Assembly (NCBI GenBank): GCA_022821085.1
Contig: JAJEEG010000006.1
Span: 1,054,001-1,118,000, forward strand
DNA: 64,000 nt
From: Candidatus Latescibacterota bacterium
Lineage (GTDB): Bacteria > JAAXHH01
Reading direction: 5' to 3'
Positions 17,731 through 27,542 of the stretch are shown here, in pieces. Every line of letters begins with the position of its first letter. Positions within the stretch are counted from its first letter, which is position 1. A model generated the notes under the pieces. The model was not told where the DNA came from, made no database searches, and saw only the letters and a list, made by a program, of their open reading frames with translations. The position numbers were made by a program, and so were the translations under genes.

Positions 17731-18729
17731 TCAGATACCCTGGAGAGACAACGTGTCGCTGTAGTGGCACGCCGCCTTGACGCCGCCGGGATAGGACTTG
17801 AGTTCCGGTTCCGATTCCCGGCACAGATCCGTGGCATGCCGGCACCGCGGATGAAAATGACATCCCTTCGGCGGCGACGCGGGATCAGGTACGTCGCCGG
17901 TCAGGGCGATGCGCGCCCGCTTCTTCTGGACCACGGGATCGGCCACCGGGACGGCGGAGATCAGGGCCTCCGTGTAGGGGTGCAGCGGGTGGTGGTAGAC
18001 CTGTTCGGCGGGACCCGTTTCCACGATCCGGCCCAGGTACATGATCGCCACCCGGTCGCTGATGTGCTGCAGCACGCTCAGGTCATGCGTGATGAAGATA
18101 TAGGACAGGCCCATTCGATCTTTCAGCAAGGCCAGCAGGTTCAGGATCTGGGACTGCACGGATACGTCCAGGGCCGACACGGGCTCGTCCGCGATGATCA
18201 GCTCGGGCCGGAGGGACAGGGCCCGGGCGATGCCGATGCGCTGGCGCTGGCCCCCGCTGAAGGCGTGGGGATAGCGGCGCATGTCGCCGGCGTTCAGCCC
18301 TACGTCGGCCAGCAGGCCGGCCACGCGGTCCTCGAGTTCGGACCCGCGGGCCAGCCCGTTCACCCGGAGCGGCTCCCCCACGATATCGCTCACCGTCATC
18401 CGCGGGTTGAGAGACGAGTTCGGATCCTGGAACACCATCTGCATCCGGTGCCGGTAGGGACGCATTTCGCGCCGGTCCAGGGGACTGAGGTTCACCCGCT
18501 CCGCGCCGAAGAAGATATCGCCGTCCGTCGGCGGGATCGCCTTCAGCACGCAACGTCCAAGCGTGGTCTTGCCGCAGCCGCTCTCGCCCGCCAGGCCGAG
18601 GGTCTCCCCGGCGCCGCACTGAAAATCGACGCCGTCCACCGCCCGGACGTCGCCCCGCTTGCGCCGCCAGAGTCCTTTTCGGATCGGAAAGTGCTTTTTC
18701 AGATTCCGGACGTCGAGGATGGTTTCCAT
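17731..18729 (-). CDS. ABC transporter ATP-binding protein, OppF/DppF type
   Basis: This 332-residue ATPase has Walker [10 protein letters not shown] (48-56), the signature [15 protein letters not shown] and Walker [13 protein letters not shown]. The C-terminal oligopeptide extension with the cysteine cluster ([14 protein letters not shown]) is typical of DppF/OppF, often binding an iron-sulfur cluster or metal. It powers import with the D subunit. Gaps of 15 bases to oppD and 30 to the binding-protein gene indicate a single operon. Confidence 0.95.
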   Translation of the reverse strand: METILDVRNLKKHFPIRKGLWRRKRGDVRAVDGVDFQCGAGETLGLAGESGCGKTTLGRCVLKAIPPTDGDIFFGAERVNLSPLDRREMRPYRHRMQMVFQDPNSSLNPRMTVSDIVGEPLRVNGLARGSELEDRVAGLLADVGLNAGDMRRYPHAFSGGQRQRIGIARALSLRPELIIADEPVSALDVSVQSQILNLLALLKDRMGLSYIFITHDLSVLQHISDRVAIMYLGRIVETGPAEQVYHHPLHPYTEALISAVPVADPVVQKKRARIALTGDVPDPASPPKGCHFHPRCRHATDLCRESEPELKSYPGGVKAACHYSDTLSLQGI

Positions 18730-18744
18730 ATCATGTTTCCCGCA

Positions 18745-19749
18745 TCAGGCATCCCGCGCGACCCGGTCCGCGTGCCAGCAGCGGACCCGGTGTCCCGGTT
18801 CGATTTCCTCCACGGGGGGCATCGAGGCGCACTGCACCGTGGCGTAACGGCATCGAGGCGCGAAAGCGCAGCCTTCCGGCAGGTTGAGCGGAGACGGTAC
18901 CGTGCCCGTGATCGTGGACAGCTGCGACGCCTTTTCCCTGTTGATCCGAGGCGCCGATTCGAGCAGCCCCCGGGTATACGGATGGGCGGGCTGATAGAAA
19001 ATCCGTTCCGGCGATCCGGTTTCGACCACCTGCCCCGCGTACATGATCATGATTTCGTCGGCCATGTCGGCGATGACGCCCAGGTCGTGGGTGATCATCA
19101 CGATGGCCATGTTCAGGTTATCTTTCAGTTCCTTGAGCAGATCCAGGATCTGCGCCTGGATGGTGACGTCCAGCGCCGTGGTAGGCTCGTCGGCGATCAG
19201 GAGTTCGGGGCCGCAGGACAGGGACATGGCGATCATGGCGCGCTGCCGCATGCCGCCGGAAAGCTCGTGGGGATACTCGTCCACCCGCTGCGATGGTCCC
19301 GGTATGCCGACTTCGGCCAGGGCCTCCACCGCCCGGGTGCGGGCAGCCTGGCGGTCCATGCCGTGATGTAGGCGCAGCGCTTCGCCGATCTGATTGCCCA
19401 CGGTGTACACGGGGTTGAGGGCGGTCATGGGTTCCTGGAAGATCATGGAGATCCTGCGGCCCCGGATCCGGCGCATGGCGTCGCCCCCCGGTTCGAGTTC
19501 ATGTATGTTGACCGTCGCCCCGTTCTCTCCTTCGTGGTAAATGATCTCCCCTTCCACGTACCCCGGTTTCGGGACCAGACGCATGAGGGAAAGGCCCATC
19601 ATGCTCTTTCCGCACCCGCTCTCACCCACCACGCCTAGGGTTTTGCCCCGCCTGATCCGGAACGATACGTCCCGCACGGCCCGTACGGGACCGTCGTCGG
19701 TGGGGATCACGGCTGAGAGGTTTGAAACATCAAGGAGAAGGTCTTGCAT
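18745..19749 (-). CDS. ABC transporter ATP-binding protein, OppD/DppD type
   Basis: The 334-residue ATPase carries Walker [12 protein letters not shown], signature LSGGMRQRAMIAMSL and Walker B LLIADEPTTALD, plus the C-terminal extension with FAPRCRYATVQC. It is the first gene of the five-gene importer operon (D, F, binding protein, B, C), divergent from the aminotransferase at 19927. The gene lacks a strong Shine-Dalgarno sequence at its ATG. This pair could also energise the ATPase-less transporter at 28470-32033. Confidence 0.95.
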   Translation of the reverse strand: MQDLLLDVSNLSAVIPTDDGPVRAVRDVSFRIRRGKTLGVVGESGCGKSMMGLSLMRLVPKPGYVEGEIIYHEGENGATVNIHELEPGGDAMRRIRGRRISMIFQEPMTALNPVYTVGNQIGEALRLHHGMDRQAARTRAVEALAEVGIPGPSQRVDEYPHELSGGMRQRAMIAMSLSCGPELLIADEPTTALDVTIQAQILDLLKELKDNLNMAIVMITHDLGVIADMADEIMIMYAGQVVETGSPERIFYQPAHPYTRGLLESAPRINREKASQLSTITGTVPSPLNLPEGCAFAPRCRYATVQCASMPPVEEIEPGHRVRCWHADRVARDA

Positions 19750-19798
19750 ACAGGGTCATTTTAACGACCCCTTCGAAGGTCTGTCAAGGTGATACCGC

Positions 19799-19816
19799 TT
19801 CCGGCCGCAACCGGAA
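19799..19816. promoter_or_regulatory. Small inverted repeat in divergent promoter region
   Basis: TTCCGG and CCGGAA face each other across six bases in the 177-base gap between the divergent oppD-like and aminotransferase genes. It could be an operator; a dyad this short can also arise by chance. Confidence 0.25.
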
Positions 19817-19926
19817 TATTGAAGAGATATGGCGTGTCGTTTGTAGGAACTAGGACTATACGCAGTCATTTATCGCGATCGCATTTACCATACCTGTATT
19901 GACCCAGGTTTCAGGAGGAGTCGAAT

Positions 19927-21177
19927 ATGCATGCGACAGAGACGGCCTTGAAAGCGTGGTCCCGCCGGGGCTTCATGAAAGGCGCTTTGGCAGCAGGAAC
20001 GGCCGGCATTGCCCTGTCCATGTCGGACCGAATGGCCATGGCCACGCAGCTGATCACGGGCGGAAGGCCCACCATCGAAGCCATAAGAGGCGTAGGTGTG
20101 CAGCCTGGTCTCGTACGCATGAGCCTGAACGAGAACCCGTTGGGACCGTCCCCCCGGGCCATCGAGGCCATGGCGAACCGGATGTTCGGCGTCAACCGCT
20201 ACGGCACGGATCTGAGCGATCTGATGCAGGCCCTGTCGACCTTCGACGGGGTGGAACTGCCCGAGCCGGACAATTCCATGCGACGCTCGTTTTTCAGGCC
20301 GCCTCCCGGTCCCTTCATGTTGACCCCGGGATCCAGTCTCATCCTCGACCTGTTGTGCCTGGCCTATCTCAGCCGCAACGGCGGCGAAGTCATCGAGGCG
20401 GAGTATGGATACGGATCGATCTCCCGCTCCGCGAGCGATTACAACGACATGTTCGGCGTCGACGTCAACATCATCCGTGCGCCGATGACGCCGGAATACA
20501 AGCACGACCTCGACGGGATGGCCGCCCTGGCGTCCGACAGGACGTCACTGGTCGTCATCACCAACCCGAACAACCCCACGGGAACGCTGCTGCAACCCGA
20601 CGAAATCGAAGCCTTCATCAACAAGCTCCCGGCTACCGCCATCGTGGTCATCGACGAGGCCTACCTGCACTTCGTGGAGCAGGATCCGATTCCCTCGGCG
20701 GTCCCGCTGGCGGTCAAGTACGACAACGTGGCCGTGGTAAGGACCTTCTCGAAGGCCTATGCGCTGGCCGCCGTGAGACTGGGGTACTGCGTCGCCTCCC
20801 AGAAGATCCAGGACGAATTGCGGAAGTACTACCAGGAATCGCCGAACGCCCTGGCCACCGTGGCCGGCGCCGCCGCGGTCCGCGACCTGGAGCACCTGCA
20901 GAAGTCCCGCGAGGCGGTCTGGGACTTCAAGAAGCGGTGTTACGCCACTTTCGACGAGATGGGGATCGAATACCTGCCGTCCCAGGGCACCTTCGTGATG
21001 GCCGATCTGAAGCGTCCGGCCATGCAGGTGGTCCGGGAAATGCGCGCGAGAAACGTCTGGATCAGCTCCCGCCGGCAGCGGGAATTCCGTACCTGGATCA
21101 GGGTCTCCGCCGGTACGGAGGCGGAAACCGAGGTATTCCTGCAGACGCTCAAGGACGTGCTGGCCAAATCCAGCTGA
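19927..21177 (+). CDS. Tat-exported PLP-dependent aminotransferase, HisC-like
   Basis: The 416-residue product is a fold-type I aminotransferase of the histidinol-phosphate aminotransferase group. It shows the LNENPLGPSP opening, NPNNPTG (213-219), DEAYLHF and the PLP lysine at Lys276 in RTFSKAYAL. Unusually, it starts with a twin-arginine signal, SRRGFMKG (12-19), followed by an Ala/Gly-rich hydrophobic stretch, which predicts folded export to the periplasm. CAGGAGGAG precedes the ATG. A periplasmic location would exclude a role in histidine synthesis; amino-acid or peptidoglycan-linked chemistry is possible. A hairpin terminator follows. Confidence 0.9.
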   Translation: MHATETALKAWSRRGFMKGALAAGTAGIALSMSDRMAMATQLITGGRPTIEAIRGVGVQPGLVRMSLNENPLGPSPRAIEAMANRMFGVNRYGTDLSDLMQALSTFDGVELPEPDNSMRRSFFRPPPGPFMLTPGSSLILDLLCLAYLSRNGGEVIEAEYGYGSISRSASDYNDMFGVDVNIIRAPMTPEYKHDLDGMAALASDRTSLVVITNPNNPTGTLLQPDEIEAFINKLPATAIVVIDEAYLHFVEQDPIPSAVPLAVKYDNVAVVRTFSKAYALAAVRLGYCVASQKIQDELRKYYQESPNALATVAGAAAVRDLEHLQKSREAVWDFKKRCYATFDEMGIEYLPSQGTFVMADLKRPAMQVVREMRARNVWISSRRQREFRTWIRVSAGTEAETEVFLQTLKDVLAKSS

Positions 21178-21212
21178 GTCCTTTTAGGTATCCTGGTCGC
21201 CAATTACGAAAA

Positions 21213-21240
21213 AGCCCGGCGGGGTGATCTCCGCCGGGCT
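21213..21240. terminator. GC-rich hairpin, probable bidirectional terminator
   Basis: AGCCCGGCGG at 21213-21222 and CCGCCGGGCT at 21231-21240 form a perfect 10-bp stem with an 8-base loop. On the plus strand it follows the aminotransferase stop by 36 bases but lacks a clean T run. On the minus strand it is followed by TTTTT, a better match to an intrinsic terminator, and would stop transcription of the pseudogene. Confidence 0.8.
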
Positions 21241-21263
21241 ATTGTATTATCTGGATGTTAAGG

Positions 21264-21733
21264 TCAACAGGGCTGTCTTATACCAGGTTTCTGTACTCCG
21301 CACTTAACCAGTCTCTTTCTCGCGTCGTAACTTCCAGGTCTCCCCGACGAAGGTAAGTACGCCAGGGTTCGACGCCTGATCTCCTTGCCCGGTTCGGCTA
21401 GATCCCAGTCAATAACTCCTTGCAGCAGATCATCAGACCAGATGGTATTCCAGGGTCCAAGATCACCGTGGCGTATAATCAACCCGGGTTGCCATCGCAG
21501 ACCCGGAACGCACCACTCGGCCGTTTCGGATGGGATGTAGCCTTCCAGGATAGTGTTTCACATACGTCGTCTACCCCATGTAACCGGGGAACGCCGCAAA
21601 AATCCTTCTCTGCAAGATACTTCAGCAGGCCGTGTACCGCGGGCGTCCAACGATTGACAGGTCGGCGTACCGAATCGCCGATGCGTTCGACGGTGTGCAA
21701 GGCCCCGCGATGTAGTTTTCTGTCCGAAGCCAT
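21264..21733 (-). pseudogene. Aminoglycoside phosphotransferase-like pseudogene
   Basis: Two overlapping minus-strand frames together match the APH/choline kinase-like phosphotransferase fold. The first reads VRRPVNRWTPAVHGLLKYL and VPRLHGVDD. The second, starting about 21555, reads ILEGYIPSETAEWCVPGL and then the kinase motif IIRHGDLGPWNTIW followed by GVIDWDLAEPG. One base change near 21553 separates them, so the intact gene would be frameshifted. The C-terminal end is also degenerate. Total length is about half of an intact APH. Gene order and the HGDLGPWN motif make the identity fairly sure; substrate is unknown. Confidence 0.75.
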
Positions 21734-21744
21734 TTTCGCTGAAT

Positions 21745-21779
21745 AAAAAATGGGGACGTGAGATGCATCACTCGCCCCC
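21745..21779 (-). terminator. Intrinsic terminator downstream of ftsH
   Basis: On the minus strand a GC-rich, slightly bulged stem (GGGGG... GTGA / TCAC... TCCCC) with a TGCATC loop is followed by six T residues (A run at 21745-21750 on the plus strand). It ends the ftsH transcript about 40 bases after its stop codon. Confidence 0.7.
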
Positions 21780-21816
21780 GGAGTTCGATTTTCTTCTTGC
21801 CTGTTGTATGTCCGGC

Positions 21817-24027
21817 TTATCGTCCCTTCGACGTTTCCACGGTTTCATCGACTTCGGGTGCCGTTACCGGCTCCTCATCCGACCCGTCCGACCCTTCAGT
21901 TCCCTCAACAGCCGCGACGCCGTTGCCATCCTTGGACGGCGTTTCAGCAGCCGCTTCTTCCGCCTGCGGCTCTTCCGCTTCGACCGCGCCGTCCTCTTGC
22001 GCGGCTTCCTCAGGTGGCTCCTCCGTGGCGCCCGCGCCGTCCTCTTGCGCTACATCCTCCGATTGAGCGTCGCCATCCTTCTTCGATCCGGCGTCTGCAT
22101 CCTCCTTCGGGGGCAGGGTCTTGCCTTCGATGAGCGCGGCTACTTCGTCCCGGGAGAGCGTATCCCGTTCCAGAAGCGCCTTGGCCACGATGTGAAGCTG
22201 GGATTCGTGGTCCTTGAGCAGCTTTTCCACGCGTTCTCCCGCCTCGGTCACGAAACGCTGGATTTCCTGGTCGATACGATGGGCGGTGGTCTCGCTGTAG
22301 TTGGGCTGGTGGGCGATGTCCCGGCCGAGGAAGACCTCGTGCTCCTTCTCGCCCAGCGCCGTGGCCCCGAGCTCATCGCTCATGCCCCAGTCGCATACCA
22401 TGTGGCGGCTGATGCGGGTGACCTGTTCGATATCGCTTTGCGCGCCGGAGGTCACTTCGCCGAAAACGATCTGCTCGGCCGCCCGGCCGCCCAGGGCCGC
22501 GGCCATCGTACCCAGGCAGTACGAGCGGGACTGGAGATAGCGTTCCTCCGGCAGGGGAATGGTCACGCCAAGGCCCCTGCCCTGCGGAAGGATCGTCACC
22601 TTGTGCAGGGGATCGATTTCGGGGATGAGTTCGAAGGCGAGGGCGTGTCCGGCCTCGTGGTAGGCGACGATCTCACGCTCCTTGTCGCTGATGACGAGTT
22701 GGCGCTTCGATCCCATCATGATCTTTTCTTTGGCTTCTTCGAAGTCGTCGCTTGTTACGGTGGCGTGATCGTACCTCGCCGCGATGAGCGCCGCCTCGTT
22801 CACCATGTTGGCCAGGTCCGCGCCGACCATGCCGGGCACGCCCTTGGCGAGTACATCCAGCTTGACCGAGTCGTCGAGGGGGATTTTGCGGCTCTTTATG
22901 TGGATTTCCAGGATCTTTTCCCGTCCCACCACGTCGGGCCGGTCGACGACGATGTGCCGGTCGAAGCGGCCGGGGCGGAGCAGCGCGGGATCGAGCACGT
23001 CCGGACGGTTCGTCGCGCCGATCACGATGATGGAGTCGGTTTTCTCGAAGCCGTCCAGCCCCACCAGCAACTGGTTCAGGGTCTGTTCCCGCTCGTCGTG
23101 CCCGCCGCCGAGTCCGGCGCCCCGGTGTCGCCCGATGGCGTCGATTTCATCGATGAAGATGATACACGGAGCGTTCTGGCGGGCCTGGTCGAAGAGGTCC
23201 CGCACACGGGAGGCGCCCACGCCGACGAACATCTCCACGAAATCCGATCCGCTCATGCTGAAGAAGGGCACGCCCGCTTCGCCCGCCACGGCCTTGGCGA
23301 GCAGGGTCTTTCCAGTACCCGGCGGGCCCAGCAGCAGGGCGCCCTTCGGTATCCGGCCGCCCAGGGCGTGGAACTTGTCCGGGTTCTTCAGGAACTCCAC
23401 GATCTCCTGCAGATCGCGCTTGGCCTCGAGCACGCCGGCCACGTCGGCGAAGGTGATGGAGGGCCGGTCTTCCACGATCATCTTGGCCCGGCTCTTGCCG
23501 AAGGAGAACATGCCGCGCTGGCCCGACTGCATCTGGCGCAGGATGAAGATCCAGAACCCGATGAGCAGCAACCAGGGCAAGGCGGCAATGAGGTAGCCCA
23601 CCCAGTTGGTGGCCTCCGGTTCGGCCGTAACCATGACGTTCCTGGCCATGAGATCGGCCACCAGCTCCGGGTCGTCGAAGGGGATGTATACCTTGAATTC
23701 GCGCAGGCTCTGGTTCGCGCCTTCGACTACGGTCGACGAGTTCTGGCGCAGTGTGCCCGTAATCAGCTTCTCGGTGATGGTGACCTGCTCGATGTTGTCG
23801 GCTTCGAGAAACTGCTGGAACTGCGTGTACGACACCGTTACCGCGTTATCCCCCCGCCTGGGCAGGAACTGGGCGGCCATCAGGAAGAACAGAAACAGCA
23901 CGAGCCAGATCAGGATCGAGCGGTTCTTCCTCGTCTTGTCGGGCGGTGGCTGCCGGTCGTTTCTGGTGTGGGGCTGTCGTTCGTCCGGGGGCGGGTGCTG
24001 ATTCCGGTCCTGCGGTGGTTGGGACAT
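21817..24027 (-). CDS. ftsH: ATP-dependent zinc metalloprotease FtsH
   Basis: This is the membrane-anchored AAA+ protease that degrades unassembled membrane proteins and regulators. From the chosen ATG (24025-24027) the product has about 736 residues. A basic Pro-rich cytoplasmic start leads to a first membrane segment near residue 40, a periplasmic region and a second membrane segment around 145-162. The AAA domain has Walker A GPPGTGK (234-240), Walker [12 protein letters not shown] and the SRH with RPGRFDR; zinc site HEAGH is at 457-461. A TTG 60 bases upstream extends the frame but is weaker. The last 70 or so residues are an acidic Glu/Ala/Asp-rich tail, not common to the family. It follows the ECF sigma factor. 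Confidence 0.95.
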   Translation of the reverse strand: MSQPPQDRNQHPPPDERQPHTRNDRQPPPDKTRKNRSILIWLVLFLFFLMAAQFLPRRGDNAVTVSYTQFQQFLEADNIEQVTITEKLITGTLRQNSSTVVEGANQSLREFKVYIPFDDPELVADLMARNVMVTAEPEATNWVGYLIAALPWLLLIGFWIFILRQMQSGQRGMFSFGKSRAKMIVEDRPSITFADVAGVLEAKRDLQEIVEFLKNPDKFHALGGRIPKGALLLGPPGTGKTLLAKAVAGEAGVPFFSMSGSDFVEMFVGVGASRVRDLFDQARQNAPCIIFIDEIDAIGRHRGAGLGGGHDEREQTLNQLLVGLDGFEKTDSIIVIGATNRPDVLDPALLRPGRFDRHIVVDRPDVVGREKILEIHIKSRKIPLDDSVKLDVLAKGVPGMVGADLANMVNEAALIAARYDHATVTSDDFEEAKEKIMMGSKRQLVISDKEREIVAYHEAGHALAFELIPEIDPLHKVTILPQGRGLGVTIPLPEERYLQSRSYCLGTMAAALGGRAAEQIVFGEVTSGAQSDIEQVTRISRHMVCDWGMSDELGATALGEKEHEVFLGRDIAHQPNYSETTAHRIDQEIQRFVTEAGERVEKLLKDHESQLHIVAKALLERDTLSRDEVAALIEGKTLPPKEDADAGSKKDGDAQSEDVAQEDGAGATEEPPEEAAQEDGAVEAEEPQAEEAAAETPSKDGNGVAAVEGTEGSDGSDEEPVTAPEVDETVETSKGR

Positions 24028-24071
24028 GTCTTGTTGAAGACCTCGGTTCGTTCTGGGGTTGGACGGAGTAT

Positions 24072-24686
24072 TCAGAAACCGGTGCAAATCGGCGCAGCGA
24101 CGATCAGGTGGCGGAGATCCAGGCCGCCTTCGGCAGGCAATTGCGACCAGTCCCTGAACATGCTCCGCAGCTTGTTTCGCGCTTCCGACAGCCGGCGTTT
24201 CACGGTACCCACGGGGACGTTCATCCGCGTGCTGACCTCGTCACAGGTGTAACCGGTGAAATAGTACATGGCGACGGTCCGGCCGAGTGCGTGCGACAGC
24301 GTCGCTACGGCTTTCCGCACGCTGCGGCGCTTCGCGCGGTCCAGGTGCTCATCGCCCGGCCAGGCGGTCCCGTCGCCTTCCTCCGTCTGGACCTCCGACC
24401 AGGCCTTTTCCCGGTGCTGCAGGTCACCCACGTGGGCGAGGCACCGGTTGCGCGCGATGGTTCGCAGCCACTGCGGAAATCGCTCCGGATCGCGCAGGGA
24501 CGACAGCCGCTGGTACGCGGAAAGCCAGATATCCTGTACGATATCCTGCTTGTCCTGTCGGTTCCTGACCATGGCTCCTACGATACGCCTGATCTCGCGG
24601 TCATACCGCTTCACCAGCTTTTCGAAATCGTCCGGACAGCCGTTCAGTACGTTTTCGATGATGAGTCCGTCGGCCGTGTGCGCCAT
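24072..24686 (-). CDS. ECF-family RNA polymerase sigma factor
   Basis: About 204 residues with the two ECF regions. Sigma-2 is near residues 20-85, with QDIVQDIWLSAYQRLS for -10 recognition. Sigma-4, with GYTCDEVSTRMNVPVGTVKRRLSEARNKL, is a helix-turn-helix for the -35. No anti-sigma gene is adjacent. The start used (24684-24686) has AGGA 8 bases upstream; an ATG three codons earlier has none. It lies directly before ftsH: the sigma stop is 44 bases before the ATG used for ftsH and would overlap the alternative TTG. FtsH is known to control sigma factors in other bacteria, so the coupling may be meaningful. Confidence 0.9.
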   Translation of the reverse strand: MAHTADGLIIENVLNGCPDDFEKLVKRYDREIRRIVGAMVRNRQDKQDIVQDIWLSAYQRLSSLRDPERFPQWLRTIARNRCLAHVGDLQHREKAWSEVQTEEGDGTAWPGDEHLDRAKRRSVRKAVATLSHALGRTVAMYYFTGYTCDEVSTRMNVPVGTVKRRLSEARNKLRSMFRDWSQLPAEGGLDLRHLIVAAPICTGF

Positions 24687-24832
24687 TTCGTGCATCCTGC
24701 GTCAGGGGTTCGATTGCGCGTGTAGTGCGAGAGGCACCGTCTACTATACTAAGAGGCCCCGGAACGGAAAATGGTTCGGTTTTTTTCCACCATTCCAACC
24801 CGCTGGTAATATACCCGGTATACGCGTTCTCG

Positions 24833-26176
24833 TCAAGCAGCCCCGGCGGTCTGCTCGTTGCTCGATACCACGTGTATTTCGCGGGTCAGGCCGATCAAAC
24901 CGACGAGATTGGGAAACATCATGCAGGCGACCATGATATCGCCCAGGTCCCAGATGACCCGGGCCTCGTACACGGCACCAAAAAAGGCGGCCGCGCACCA
25001 GGTGATCCGGATACCGAGTACTACGCCCCGGGAGTCCGTCACGAACCTGAGGCCCTGTTCGGCGTAGTAGGACCAGGTGACCATGGTCGTGAACCCGAAC
25101 ATCAGGGAGCAGAGCGCGACGATGGCCCCGCCGAAGGGGATGGTGGTATTGAGCGCGGAAGCCACGAGAGCGGTGCTGATCTCGCCGTTGTGCCACACGC
25201 CGGCGATGACCACGGTTACGGCGGTCATGGAACAGACGACGATCGTGTCGATGAAGACGCCGATCATGGAGATATACCCCTGCCGCACCGGGTTGTTCGT
25301 CTGCGCCGCGCTATGGGCGATCCCCGCGCTTCCGAGGCCGGCCTCGCTGGAGATGACGCCGCGCCGGATGCCGTACTGGATCGTCCGGGCTACCGTGACG
25401 CCGGCGAAACCACCAATGGCCGCGACCGGCGTGAAGGCGCTCTCCACGATGATCCAGAGCGTTGCCGGCAGCGCGCTGAAATGGGTGAATACGACGTAGA
25501 CCACGCTGGCGGCGTAGACGAGCACCATCGTGGGCACGAGCCTTTCCGCGACCAGGCCGATGCGCTTGATCCCGCCGATGATGACGACGGCCAGGATGCC
25601 GGTCAGCAGGGCGCCGGTGATCCACTTGGCCACATGGAACTGGCTGTCCATGACCAGGGCGATGGAGTTCGCCTGGCTGATGTTCCCGCCGCCCAGGCCG
25701 CCCAGCGTGGCACAGAGGGCGAAGATCGCGCCGATGGTGGGCAGGTTCAGCCCTTCCTTGAGATAGGACATGGGGCCGCCGAGCATGAGGCCGTCCCGCG
25801 TCTTTCCCCGGTACCGCAGGGCCAGCACGGTCTCCGCGTACTTCGTCGCCATGCCCAGGGGCGCCATGGCCGCCATCCAGAAGGCCGCGCCCGGGCCGCC
25901 CACCGCGATGGCCGTCGCCACCCCCGCGATGTTGCCGTTGCCGATGGTGGCCGCCATGGCCGTGGTCAGTGCCTGGAAGGGCGAGATGTCGCCCGATTCC
26001 CGATCGCCCTTGTCCCTGCGCAGGGCGCCCCGCATGACCAGGCCGACGGCCGTGCCGAACTTTCGGAACTGGACCCCCCTGCTGGCCACGGTGAGCATGA
26101 AACCCAGGACGGCGAGCACGCCGATCGTCCAGGGTCCCCACATGAAATCGGATATCGCGCGCAGGACGGCATCCAT
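24833..26176 (-). CDS. Alanine/glycine:cation symporter (AGCS family)
   Basis: A hydrophobic protein of 447 residues with about ten transmembrane segments, matching sodium:alanine symporters of the AGCS family. Typical blocks are the first-helix segment WGPWTIGVLAVLGFMLTV, the GNGNIAGVATAI loop and later AGLGSAGIAHSAAQ and YAEQGLRF. It imports alanine or glycine with sodium or protons. The ATG at 26174-26176 (GAGAGG upstream) was chosen; an upstream in-frame extension of 66 codons is not family-like. The next minus-strand gene downstream is the sigma factor, 146 bases away. It is divergent from the Gfo/Idh-like gene at 26401. Confidence 0.93.
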   Translation of the reverse strand: MDAVLRAISDFMWGPWTIGVLAVLGFMLTVASRGVQFRKFGTAVGLVMRGALRRDKGDRESGDISPFQALTTAMAATIGNGNIAGVATAIAVGGPGAAFWMAAMAPLGMATKYAETVLALRYRGKTRDGLMLGGPMSYLKEGLNLPTIGAIFALCATLGGLGGGNISQANSIALVMDSQFHVAKWITGALLTGILAVVIIGGIKRIGLVAERLVPTMVLVYAASVVYVVFTHFSALPATLWIIVESAFTPVAAIGGFAGVTVARTIQYGIRRGVISSEAGLGSAGIAHSAAQTNNPVRQGYISMIGVFIDTIVVCSMTAVTVVIAGVWHNGEISTALVASALNTTIPFGGAIVALCSLMFGFTTMVTWSYYAEQGLRFVTDSRGVVLGIRITWCAAAFFGAVYEARVIWDLGDIMVACMMFPNLVGLIGLTREIHVVSSNEQTAGAA

Positions 26177-26400
26177 GGCGTACCTCTCTCGCTGATGACG
26201 TGGTATAGTTATGACGGTAACGGCAATGAAACGGGATGTGGGTAAATCTACTGTGCTTCGCACGTTTAACAAGACCAAAGAACGACGGCCGCACTGTTCG
26301 ATTCCGGCCGCGCTGTTCGAGCCCCTGTTTTGGTTGTCACTCGCAATGGCCCGGTTTATCTTGGATGCTCGCATATATCACGGTACAAATGGAGTCGCCA

Positions 26401-27542
26401 TGGCCGACCGCGTCTACGGCGTGCTGCTGATCAGTTTCAGCAAACACAGCCACCAGAGCAGTTTCGTCCCCGCCTTCGTGGACCATCCCCGGATCCGCAT
26501 CGTCGGGGTGGCGGACGACGCGGATATCGACCCCTATCTCAAGCCGTTGAACCGGACCTGGGCCGAACGGTTGGGCGTGCCCTGTCTGGAAGGGATCGAG
26601 GCGGCCGTTCGGCGAGACGAGGTCGACGTCGTGAGCGTCGGTCACGAGATCGAACGCCGCGCCGAAATCGCCAGACTGGCCGCCCGCGCGGGCAAGCACC
26701 TGTGGATCGACAAGTATATCGGCGCCAACATGCGGGAATGCCGGGAAGTGGTCGACGCCGTTGATGGATCAGGCGTCACATCTATCCTTCCCAGTTATGT
26801 TTACAACGATCTTGTCAACCAGAGCAGAAGGATAATTGACGCCGGTATTCTGGGCGAGTTGACGGCAATGCACGTCGACATCCTCTTCGGCAAGGGGATC
26901 CCGCGGCCCATTTCGAATGCGCAGCGAAAACCCGGCTTCCTGCCGGCGGGCAGGTGGAAATTCCCGGACATCAAACGCGAATTGCTGACGGTCGGCGCCT
27001 ATGCTGTTGCCCTGGTGCAGCAGTGTTTCGAACCCATCGTCGAGGTCTATGGCCAGGCCGGCGCCTACTTCTTCCCGGAACATGCCGCCCATGGCGCGGA
27101 CGACTTCGGGACGCTGACCCTCGTGGACCGGTCCGGCCGGGTGGCTACGCTGTCCGCCGGGCGCAACGGCATCGCCTCCCATGGCGCCGGGGGACCGAAC
27201 CTGGCCTATCTGTTCGGCACGAAGGGAACGGGACGGATCGACGGGAAACGCCCCGGCATCGATACCCACCTCAGAAACCGCATCGTGGACGGCGACTACT
27301 GTGTCGACGAAGACGATCCCATGCAGTGGCACAGCGGCCCGCCCACCATGCTGACCTCCACGGGGACGGAATTCACCCGCGCCGCCCTGGACGACCTGGT
27401 AAACGCGCTGGACACCGGCACGCGTCCGCGCTTCACCGTCCGGGACGCCCGGGACCACATGGAAGTGCTGCTCGCGGGTTACGAATCCATCGTGCGGAAC
27501 CGGCCGGTCCGTCTGCCCATGAGCGGCGGGGAGGCGGCGTGA
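26401..27542 (+). CDS. Gfo/Idh/MocA-like protein lacking canonical cofactor motifs
   Basis: This 380-residue product aligns with Gfo/Idh/MocA proteins through its C-terminal domain (GILGELTAMHVDI, GAYAVALVQ, GTLTLVDRSG) and general length. The N-terminal Gly-rich motif is replaced: after VYGVLLISFSKHSHQSSF there is no GxGxxG. The EKP motif reads DKY in HLWIDKYIGANM. It may bind a different cofactor or be a non-catalytic sugar-binding relative. The ATG at 26401 has GGAG upstream; an in-frame extension to 26211 is unlikely. Its stop overlaps the GTG of the next gene by four bases, so the two are coupled. Confidence 0.85.

Noticed and set aside
16801-19371. Long plus-strand open frame of about 856 codons
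   Set aside because: It is antisense to the binding-protein and ATPase genes and contains no domain; it results from high GC.
21763-24252. Long plus-strand open frame opposite ftsH
   Set aside because: No recognisable domain; the minus strand carries the full FtsH motifs.
26211-26400. Upstream extension of the Gfo/Idh-like gene
   Set aside because: Extra 63 residues show no family similarity and the ATG at 26401 has a ribosome site.
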